Positions 4,713 to 10,586 of a DNA stretch of 10,586 nucleotides are shown here, in pieces; the first letter of the stretch is position 1; every line of letters starts with the position of its first letter. The DNA is from Clostridia bacterium. Its GTDB lineage: Bacteria > Bacillota > Clostridia > Oscillospirales > RGIG577. The notes under the pieces are model-generated. The model saw only the letters and a program-made list of their open reading frames with translations, was not told where the DNA came from and ran no database searches. Location of the stretch: assembly GCA_017419325.1 (NCBI GenBank), contig JAFOLN010000267.1, positions 1 to 10,586 on the forward strand, given 5' to 3'. The translations under genes and the position numbers were made by a program.

Positions 4713-7505
4713 ATGGCAAACGACTACAATGCCACGGTGAACCTGCCGAAGACCGATTTTCCCATGAGGGCCAATCTTCCGAAGAGGGAGCCCGATATCT
4801 TAAAAAAATGGCAGGATGAGAAGCTTTACGAGGAGATAATGAAGAAAAACGAGGGAAAGCCCCTCTTCATTCTCCATGACGGCCCGCCCTACGCAAACGG
4901 CGATATACATCTGGGCCACGCGCTCAACAAGATACTTAAGGACGTTATCATAAGATATAAGAACATGTCGGGCTTTAAGGCGCCCTACGTTCCCGGCTGG
5001 GACACCCACGGCCTTCCCATCGAGCTTCAGGCCGTAAAGAAGCTGAAGCTCAACCGCGAGGAGGTTGACCCCATAACCTTCAGAAAGGCCTGCGAGGAGT
5101 TCGCACTCGGCTATGTAAACAATCAGAAGGAGCAGTTCGTGCGCCTTGGCAGCATCGGCGACTACGATATGCCTTATCTTACGCTTCGCCCCGAGTTCGA
5201 GGCAAAGCAGATAGAGGTATTCGGCGAGATGGCGAAAAAGGGCTACATCTACAAGGGCTTAAAGCCCGTTTACTGGTGCCCCGACTGCCAGACGGCCCTT
5301 GCCGAGGCGGAGATTGAATACGACAACGACCCTTGTACCTCCATATTCGTAAAGTTCAGAGTGAAGGACGACAAGGGAAAGCTCGCCTCCATTACGGGCG
5401 ACCTTAAAAAGACCTTCTTCGTTATATGGACGACCACCACGTGGACCATCCCGGCGAACCGCGCCATTGCGCTTAATCCCGACTTTGAGTATGCCGTGGT
5501 TTCGGCAAACGGCGAGTACTACATAATGTCCGCGGAGCTTACCGACGGCGTTATGAAGACGGCGGGCATCGAGGAGTATAAGATAATCGCAAAAATGACG
5601 GGCAGCGAGTTCGAATATATGGTTGCGGAGCATCCGTACCTGCCCGACATCGACTCCACCGTTATCTTAGGCGACCACGTAACGCTTGAAGCCGGCACCG
5701 GCTGCGTTCACACGGCTCCCGGCCACGGCGCGGACGACTTCACCGTAGGCAAGAAGTACAACATCCCCGTAGCCGTTCCGGTGGACGAAAAGGGCTACCT
5801 CACCGAGGAAGCGGGAATGTTCGCGGGTCTTTTCTATGAAAAGTCCAACGCACTTATAATTGAAGAGCTTGAAAAGCGCGGCCTTCTTCTGGCCCACTTT
5901 GACATAGAGCACCAGTATCCCCATTGCTGGAGATGCAAAAAGCCGATAATCTTCCGCGCAACGGAGCAGTGGTTCGCGTCCATAGACAAGTTCCGCGACC
6001 AGGCCGTTGAAGAGGTAAAGAAGGTAACATGGATTCCCGCATGGGGCGAGGAGAGAATAACCGGCATGGTGCGCGACCGCTACGACTGGTGCATCTCGCG
6101 TCAGAGAGTATGGGGCGTTCCGATACCGATATTCTACTGCGAGGAGTGCGGCCATGAGCTTATAAACGACGACACCATCGCAGCTATTGCGGCCCTGTTC
6201 AAAAAGGAGGGCTCCAACGCGTGGTACAAGTATTCGGCGGAGGAGATACTGCCCGCGGGCACGAAGTGTGTAAAGTGCGGCCATGACCACTTCCGCAAGG
6301 AAAGCGACATCATGGACGTATGGTTCGACTCCGGCTCCTCCCACAGGGGCGTTCTCGAGGTAAGAGACGACCTTCGCTATCCCAGCGACATGTATCTTGA
6401 GGGACAGGATCAGTACAGAGGCTGGTTCCAGTCGTCGCTGCTTACGTCCGTTGCGACCCGCGGCGTGGCTCCGTACAAAACGGTGCTGACCCACGGCTTC
6501 GTTGTTGACGGCGAGGGCAAGAAGATGTCGAAGTCCCTGGGCAACGTAATAAGCCCGCTCAATATCATAAAGGAATACGGCGCCGATATCTTAAGGCTTT
6601 GGGTAATGTCCTCCGACTACCGCGTTGACGTAAGGCTTTCGAAGGATATCTTAAAGCAGCTTTCGGAGTCGTACAGAAAGATAAGAAACACCGCAAGGTT
6701 TATTCTGGGCAACCTTACCCACTTTGACCCCAACACCGACATGGTGGACTTCAAGGACATGTACGAGATAGACCGCTGGGCGCTCATGCGTCTTGAAAAG
6801 CTTATAAAGCGCGTGCGCGAGGCTTATGACTCCTGTGAATACCACGGCGTGTTCCATGCCGTTCACGGCTTCTGCGTAGTCGATATGTCCAACTTCTATC
6901 TTGACATAATAAAGGACAGACTCTACATCGAGGACACCCACGGACTTGCGCGCCGTTCGGCTCAGTCGGCGATGTATAAGATACTCGAGTCGCTCGTGCT
7001 CCTGCTGTCTCCCGCGATCTGCTTCACGGCGGAGGAGATTTGGCAGTACATGCCCCATACGAAGGAGCATGACACGGGCAGCGTAAGCTTCAACGAGATG
7101 CCGTCCTACACCGGACAGTATGAGGACGCGGCTTTAGAGGAGAAGTGGGAAAAGATACTTCTCCTTCGCGAGGACGCAAAGAAGGCGCTGGAGAGCGCCC
7201 GCGCCGCAAAGACCATAGGCGCGTCGCTTGAAGCCGACGTTACCATCTTCTGCGGCGACGAAGCCTTCGGCTTTGTAGACTCCATAAAGGAGGATCTGCC
7301 CACCATATTCATCGCGTCCCACGTCCATGTAGAGAAGGGCGAAAACAAGGACGCAATGGCGGGCGAGAAGTTCCCTGGCATCTCGGTACTCGTAAAGAAG
7401 GCCGAGGGCCACAAGTGCGAGCGCTGCTGGATGTACGTGGACGAGCTTTCGGACGATCCGAAGCATCCGACGCTGTGCAAACGCTGCGCGGGAATTGTAG
7501 GCTGA
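4713..7505 (+). CDS. ileS: Isoleucine--tRNA ligase IleS
   Basis: Class I synthetase that charges tRNA-Ile and edits mischarged valine. The 930 residues are the normal bacterial type-1 length. The HIGH motif is HLGH at 66-69 within LHDGPPYANGDIHLGH, and KMSKS is at 604-608 (GKKMSKSLGNV). The connective editing domain lies between, including WTTTTWTIPANRAIA and TGCVHTAPGHGADDF. An internal Cys pair region (CEECGH...CVKCGH) precedes DIMDVWFDSGSSHRG. The C-terminus carries the zinc finger CERC...CKRC (C902, C905, C922, C925) typical of type-1, mupirocin-sensitive enzymes rather than the eukaryote-like type 2. ATG 4713 follows AAGGAG at 4695-4700 by 12 bp. It is directly followed by lspA. The leader is only 92 bp from divIVA, too short for a T-box, which is common upstream of clostridial ileS genes. 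Complete and intact. Confidence 0.98.
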   Translation: MANDYNATVNLPKTDFPMRANLPKREPDILKKWQDEKLYEEIMKKNEGKPLFILHDGPPYANGDIHLGHALNKILKDVIIRYKNMSGFKAPYVPGWDTHGLPIELQAVKKLKLNREEVDPITFRKACEEFALGYVNNQKEQFVRLGSIGDYDMPYLTLRPEFEAKQIEVFGEMAKKGYIYKGLKPVYWCPDCQTALAEAEIEYDNDPCTSIFVKFRVKDDKGKLASITGDLKKTFFVIWTTTTWTIPANRAIALNPDFEYAVVSANGEYYIMSAELTDGVMKTAGIEEYKIIAKMTGSEFEYMVAEHPYLPDIDSTVILGDHVTLEAGTGCVHTAPGHGADDFTVGKKYNIPVAVPVDEKGYLTEEAGMFAGLFYEKSNALIIEELEKRGLLLAHFDIEHQYPHCWRCKKPIIFRATEQWFASIDKFRDQAVEEVKKVTWIPAWGEERITGMVRDRYDWCISRQRVWGVPIPIFYCEECGHELINDDTIAAIAALFKKEGSNAWYKYSAEEILPAGTKCVKCGHDHFRKESDIMDVWFDSGSSHRGVLEVRDDLRYPSDMYLEGQDQYRGWFQSSLLTSVATRGVAPYKTVLTHGFVVDGEGKKMSKSLGNVISPLNIIKEYGADILRLWVMSSDYRVDVRLSKDILKQLSESYRKIRNTARFILGNLTHFDPNTDMVDFKDMYEIDRWALMRLEKLIKRVREAYDSCEYHGVFHAVHGFCVVDMSNFYLDIIKDRLYIEDTHGLARRSAQSAMYKILESLVLLLSPAICFTAEEIWQYMPHTKEHDTGSVSFNEMPSYTGQYEDAALEEKWEKILLLREDAKKALESARAAKTIGASLEADVTIFCGDEAFGFVDSIKEDLPTIFIASHVHVEKGENKDAMAGEKFPGISVLVKKAEGHKCERCWMYVDELSDDPKHPTLCKRCAGIVG

Positions 7506-7521
7506 CAACAAAAGAACGACG

Positions 7522-7547
7522 AGAGCGGCACGTTACCGTGCCGCTCT
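7522..7547 (+). terminator. 11-bp perfect stem-loop between ileS and lspA
   Basis: AGAGCGGCACG (7522-7532) pairs perfectly with CGTGCCGCTCT (7537-7547) around a TTAC loop. The downstream sequence TCTAAAC lacks a proper T run, so it may be a weak or leaky terminator or an mRNA-stabilising hairpin rather than a full stop. It lies 7 bp before the GGAG of lspA. Confidence 0.55.
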
Positions 7548-7564
7548 TCTAAACGGAGCACAAT

Positions 7565-8032
7565 ATGCCTTTAAATATACTTATCATTATTTTGATAATA
7601 GCGTTCGACCAGACGGTAAAATGGTGGGCGGCCTCATCCCTTAAAGCAAAGGGGACGGTGCCGCTTATTGACCATGCCGTGCAGTTCACATACGCCGAAA
7701 ACAAGGGGGCGGCGTTTTCTTCGTTTACCTCACATACGAATATGCTGATAATCGTTTCGATAGTTTTCGTGGCAGTCGCGCTCATCCTTCTTATAAAGTA
7801 TTATAAAACGAGCGCGCTTCTGCGGTTCAGCCTTGTGTTCATCGTAGGCGGCGCCATAGGCAACCTCATAGACCGAGTGCGCCTTTCGTACGTTATCGAC
7901 ATGATAGATTTCAGCATAATAAACTTCCCCATATTCAACGTGGCCGACTCCTTTATAAGCATCGGCGCGGTAATCCTTGTAATATATGCCCTGAGGGACC
8001 TTTCGCGGGCGGGGAGAGAAAAGAGTGAATAA
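7565..8032 (+). CDS. lspA: Lipoprotein signal peptidase LspA
   Basis: Membrane aspartyl protease (signal peptidase II) that removes the signal peptide from diacylglyceryl-modified prolipoproteins. The 155 residues are of standard length. Expected features are a first membrane helix ending in FDQTVKWW, the TYAENKGAAF motif (about 42-51), hydrophobic segments at about 60-78 and 88-102, GNLIDR at about 99-104, and a final helix at about 130-143. The catalytic aspartates are expected at D112 (in YVIDMIDF) and D128 (in FNVADSF). The start is ATG 6 bp after GGAG (7555-7558). Its last codons overlap the GTG start of rluD by 8 bp, so the two genes are probably translationally coupled, as is usual for lspA-rluD pairs. 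Confidence 0.96.
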   Translation: MPLNILIIILIIAFDQTVKWWAASSLKAKGTVPLIDHAVQFTYAENKGAAFSSFTSHTNMLIIVSIVFVAVALILLIKYYKTSALLRFSLVFIVGGAIGNLIDRVRLSYVIDMIDFSIINFPIFNVADSFISIGAVILVIYALRDLSRAGREKSE

Positions 8033-8945
8033 GCATACGTTTACGGCAGCCCGTGACGACGCGGGCGCAAGGCTCGATGTATTCCTTTCGTCAAAGCTTG
8101 ACATGACAAGAAGCGCCTGCCAGCATCTTATAGACGAAGGCGCGGTCACTGTAAACGGCGGCGCGCGCCCCAAGAACTTCAAGCTGAAGGAGGGCGACCG
8201 CGTTGACGTGACTCTTGCGCCCCCCAGGGAAACGGCGCTTGCGGCGCAGGATATCCCGCTTTCGATAGTTTACGAGGACGACGACATAATAGTTATAAAC
8301 AAACCGAAGGGTATGGTGGTACACCCCGCGCCGGGTCATGAGGACGGCACGCTTGTAAACGCGCTCATTCACCACGCGGGCAGCTCGCTTTCCGGCATAA
8401 ACGGCGAGCTTCGCCCCGGCATAGTCCACCGAATAGACAAGGATACGGCGGGGCTTTTGGTCGTCGCAAAGAACGACGACGCCCATATAAGGCTCTCCGG
8501 GGACTTAAAGGAGCATAAAATAAGGCGCAGGTACCTCGCCGTGGTGCTTGGGCGCGTGCGCGAGGGCGGCACGGTGGACAGGCCCATAGGCAGGCACAAG
8601 GCAGACAGAAAGAAAATGGCCGTTGGCGGCGCGGCGGCGCGCGAGGCGGTGACGCATTACAGCGTCGTCGAATACCTAAACGGCTACACGCTCGTTTCAT
8701 GCGAGCTTGAAACGGGGCGCACCCATCAGATCCGCGTACACATGGCGTCCATAGGTCACCCCATAGCGGGCGACCCGCTGTACGGCGCGAAGAACGACAA
8801 GTCGGGCGAGGACGCTCAGCTTCTGTGTGCCGTACATCTTGAGCTTGCGCACCCCCGCACGGGCGAGCATATGGAATTTGACATAGAGCCGCCCGAATAT
8901 TTTAAAAGCTTTGTTGAGAAGAAAAAGGAAAGGCAGAATGGGTAA
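8025..8945 (+). CDS. rluD: RluD-family 23S rRNA pseudouridine synthase
   Basis: Converts uridine to pseudouridine in large-subunit rRNA, by family most likely around positions 1911-1917 of 23S, though the exact target cannot be told from sequence. 306 residues. An S4-like RNA-binding domain is at about 15-62 (ARLDVFLSSKLD...). The catalytic domain has NKPKGMVVHPAPGHEDGTLVNAL and the signature HRIDKDTAGLLVVAKN (135-150), with catalytic D138. A GRTHQIRVHMASIGHPIAGDPLYG block follows, also typical. GTG 8025 is preceded by GGGGAG (8011-8016) at 8 bp and overlaps lspA by 8 bp. Its 3' end overlaps the next gene by 8 bp. In Firmicutes such genes are often named ylyB. Confidence 0.95.
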   Translation: MNKHTFTAARDDAGARLDVFLSSKLDMTRSACQHLIDEGAVTVNGGARPKNFKLKEGDRVDVTLAPPRETALAAQDIPLSIVYEDDDIIVINKPKGMVVHPAPGHEDGTLVNALIHHAGSSLSGINGELRPGIVHRIDKDTAGLLVVAKNDDAHIRLSGDLKEHKIRRRYLAVVLGRVREGGTVDRPIGRHKADRKKMAVGGAAAREAVTHYSVVEYLNGYTLVSCELETGRTHQIRVHMASIGHPIAGDPLYGAKNDKSGEDAQLLCAVHLELAHPRTGEHMEFDIEPPEYFKSFVEKKKERQNG

Positions 8946-9765
8946 ATATAACGGTATACTGCTTATATCAGACGTTGACGGTACGCTCATGTCCACGAAC
9001 ATGAAGGTAAGCGAACGAAACAGACGCGCCGTTTCCGAATTTATAAAGGAAGGCGGCGCATTTTCGCTGGCTACGGGCAGGAACAAGAACTCGATAAAGT
9101 CGGTATCAAGGCAGATAGAGATAAACGCGCCGTGCATTCTTGTAAACGGCTGCATGATATACGACGCCGTCGCCGGGCGCGTCATGTGGGAGCGTTATTC
9201 CGACGAGGGGCGCTTAAAGGCGATGCTATCCGACATAATGGCCGCGGAAAAGACCGTGGGAGTGGAAATATTCACGGGGAGCGGCATGTGCGTCGTGCGC
9301 CCGAACAATACAACGGAGCTTCACAAGGCGCGCGACCCGAAGGATTATTATGCCTCGCCGCTTTGGGATGTTCCCGCGCCGCTTTACAAGGCGATACTCA
9401 CGGACGAGCCGGAGGAGCTTCTTCGCGTTTCGAAGCGGCTTCAGAAAAGCGGAGTGCTTGAAAAGTACCCCGACTTTCGCCCCGTGTTCTCGGAAAACAT
9501 CTTTCTTGAGATACTGCCGGGGGACGCCTCGAAGGGCGACGCGCTTACACAGCTTCGCCGCATATCGGGGGGCAGGTTCAAAAAGATATACGCCGCGGGC
9601 GACAACTTCAACGACCTTGAGCTGCTTGCCGCCGCCGATTTTTCGGCCGCGACGAAAAACGCGGTGGACGAGGTAAAGCGGGCGGCCGACGTCGTGGTGG
9701 GCGAATGCTCCGACGGCGCGATAGCCGACCTTATAGAGATAATAAAAAATACGGCGGAGGCTTAA
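8938..9765 (+). CDS. Cof-type HAD-superfamily phosphatase (subfamily IIB)
   Basis: 275 residues from ATG 8938, a cytosolic phosphatase probably acting on sugar phosphates or other small phosphates; the substrate cannot be told from sequence. Motif I is SDVDGTL with D12 and D14, motif II is the Thr of LATGR (T46), motif III is K199 in PGDASKGDAL, and motif IV is GDNFNDLELL (221-230). The C2B-type cap lies between motifs II and III, about residues 80-195. The open frame extends upstream to an apparent start at 8911, but that lies inside rluD and has no Shine-Dalgarno; ATG 8938 has AAGGAAAGG at 8925-8933 and is preferred. It overlaps rluD by 8 bp. The stop TAA falls in the loop of the terminator hairpin. 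Strongly supported family, unknown specificity. Confidence 0.92.
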   Translation: MGKYNGILLISDVDGTLMSTNMKVSERNRRAVSEFIKEGGAFSLATGRNKNSIKSVSRQIEINAPCILVNGCMIYDAVAGRVMWERYSDEGRLKAMLSDIMAAEKTVGVEIFTGSGMCVVRPNNTTELHKARDPKDYYASPLWDVPAPLYKAILTDEPEELLRVSKRLQKSGVLEKYPDFRPVFSENIFLEILPGDASKGDALTQLRRISGGRFKKIYAAGDNFNDLELLAAADFSAATKNAVDEVKRAADVVVGECSDGAIADLIEIIKNTAEA

Positions 9766-9777
9766 GCCTTCCGCCGT
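9751..9777. terminator. Bidirectional intrinsic terminator between convergent genes
   Basis: ACGGCGGAGGC (9751-9761) pairs with GCCTTCCGCCGT (9766-9777) with one bulged T around a TTAA loop. On the plus strand it is followed by TATTTTATT; on the minus strand by ATTTTTTATT (from 9750 down). It can therefore end both the HAD gene and the minus-strand ArsC-like gene. The HAD stop codon is in the loop and arm. Confidence 0.85.
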
Positions 9778-9781
9778 TATT

Positions 9782-10120
9782 TTATTCCCATTCGCTCCAG
9801 ACCTCCGGGGCGTAGCCCACGGTGGCCTTTTTGCCGTTTCTTACCACGGGCGTTTTCATAAGTCCGGGGTTCTCAAGAAGCTTTTCCTCAATGGCGCTGT
9901 CGGGGGAGAGGTATTTTATATAGAGCCTCTCGTAATCCTTCGACTTTTCGTCGATAAGCGCCGCCATGCCCACTGCGGCCTTCACGCTCCTGTACTCGCC
10001 GGGGCTCATGGGGTAGCGCATTATGTCGATGAACTGAAACTTTATGCGCCGCTCCTTAAAGTACCGCTGGGCCTTTTTCGTGTCGAAGCACTTCGATTTT
10101 CCGTATATCTGTATGTTCAC
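9782..10120 (-). CDS. ArsC/Spx-family thioredoxin-fold protein
   Basis: 112 residues, the size of ArsC/Spx/YffB proteins. The N-terminal beta strand is followed by the active-site-like region IYGKSKCFDTKKA with Cys11 and Lys15-16. Later features are the TPVVRNGKKATVGYAPEVW stretch, with Thr90-Pro91 as the expected cis-proline turn. In this family ArsC members reduce arsenate with glutaredoxin and Spx members bind RNA polymerase. I see neither arsenic-resistance genes around it nor a CxxC disulphide switch as in B. subtilis Spx, so the role is unknown. The start is GTG, immediately after the TGA of the upstream dehydrogenase (stop and start adjacent), with GAGGG as likely Shine-Dalgarno, so the two minus-strand genes probably form an operon. 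It converges on the HAD gene and shares its terminator. Confidence 0.8.
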   Translation of the reverse strand: MNIQIYGKSKCFDTKKAQRYFKERRIKFQFIDIMRYPMSPGEYRSVKAAVGMAALIDEKSKDYERLYIKYLSPDSAIEEKLLENPGLMKTPVVRNGKKATVGYAPEVWSEWE

Positions 10121-10586
10121 TCAGCCGTCCCTCTTTCTTTTCTGAAAATTGTACGCAACCGACAAAAGCAGACCGCTCGGCGCAAGGCGCGTAAAGAAGC
10201 GGCCGACCTTCATGGCCGCGCCGGGCACTATCGTCACCTTGCCGCGAAGCGCCTGTGACAGCGCATAGTCGGCCACGGCCTGAGAATTCAGGCCCTTAGC
10301 CGCGAACCTCACGCCCGCCGTGTCGCTGAACTCCGTATCCACGGGGCCGGGGCAGAGAGCGCTTACGCTCACGCGGCTGCCGCGTTTCTTAAGCTCGTAA
10401 TTTGCCGCCTCGGTGAGCCGCAAAACATACGCCTTGGTGGCGTAATATGTTGACAGAAGCGGCCCGGGCATAAACGCCGCGGCCGAGGCCACGTTTAAGA
10501 TGCGTCCCGACTCCTTCTTTATGAAGTCGCGTAAGAAAAGCTTCATAAGGATATCAACGGCGCATATGTTTACGTCTATCATCTCA
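10121..10586 (-). CDS. Short-chain dehydrogenase/reductase (N-terminus cut by window edge)
   Basis: The C-terminal 155 or so residues of an SDR oxidoreductase. The frame is open to the right edge, and the visible start (EMIDVNI) corresponds to the internal stretch before the central helix, so the Rossmann nucleotide-binding half with its TGxxxGxG motif lies outside. Catalytic Ser is in NVASAAAF, and the YxxxK pair is YYATK (in STYYATKAYV). The PG motif following the active site is LCPGPVDTEF. The NVAS, YATKAY and ALCPGPVDTEF pattern resembles the DltE/YdfG-like group of SDRs with unknown alcohol or ketone substrates. Its TGA directly abuts the start of the ArsC-like gene. Family is clear, substrate unknown. 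Confidence 0.9.
   Translation of the reverse strand, partial: EMIDVNICAVDILMKLFLRDFIKKESGRILNVASAAAFMPGPLLSTYYATKAYVLRLTEAANYELKKRGSRVSVSALCPGPVDTEFSDTAGVRFAAKGLNSQAVADYALSQALRGKVTIVPGAAMKVGRFFTRLAPSGLLLSVAYNFQKRKRDG

Noticed and set aside
5667..6494. A 275-codon open frame on the minus strand inside ileS
   Set aside because: It is wholly antisense to conserved ileS codons, shows no recognisable domain, and arises from the codon use of the real gene. No ribosome binding site was noted.
8911..8937. Longer N-terminus of the HAD phosphatase starting at 8911
   Set aside because: It would overlap rluD by 35 bp, adds a Lys/Arg-rich stretch not seen in the family, and lacks a Shine-Dalgarno; ATG 8938 fits SDVDGT placement and has AAGGAAAGG.

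Overview
This window is a co-directional stretch of housekeeping, cell-division and cell-envelope genes from a bacterium of the Firmicutes, most likely a moderately GC-rich member of Clostridia (a gut Oscillospirales-type lineage is my guess). Evidence for this is the order yggS-sepF-yggT-divIVA-ileS-lspA-rluD, which extends the division cluster of Gram-positive bacteria, together with DivIVA and SepF themselves. No sequence search was possible, so the taxonomy is inferred.

Layout on the plus strand: miaA (tRNA isopentenyltransferase, cut by the left edge by only a few codons), a single-pass membrane protein of the HlyD/membrane-fusion type, yggS (PLP homeostasis), sepF (complete, with membrane-binding helix), a second short sepF paralog without that helix, yggT (membrane protein), divIVA, then ileS, lspA, rluD and a Cof-type HAD phosphatase. 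Several genes are tightly spaced or overlap: lspA/rluD and rluD/HAD each share 8 bp. The plus-strand block ends at a bidirectional terminator (about 9751-9777). Facing it on the minus strand are an ArsC/Spx-like thioredoxin-fold protein and, upstream of it, a short-chain dehydrogenase cut by the right edge.

How they work together: SepF tethers FtsZ to the membrane, DivIVA marks curved membrane or poles, and YggT is a small membrane protein of the same cluster. IleS, LspA and RluD serve translation, lipoprotein maturation and ribosome modification and are habitual neighbours. The most distinctive points are the tandem SepF pair with a helix-less second copy, the absence of ylmH between yggT and divIVA, a strong promoter-like site on a 12-bp tandem repeat inside the 3' end of yggS, an apparent ATA codon optimally placed after the best Shine-Dalgarno of yggT, and very heavy use of the AUA isoleucine codon in several genes.

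No mobile element, CRISPR array, tRNA, rRNA or defence system was seen. Apart from the paralogous sepF and the HlyD-like gene of unknown role, this is a conserved chromosomal region and I do not see a wholly new system in it.
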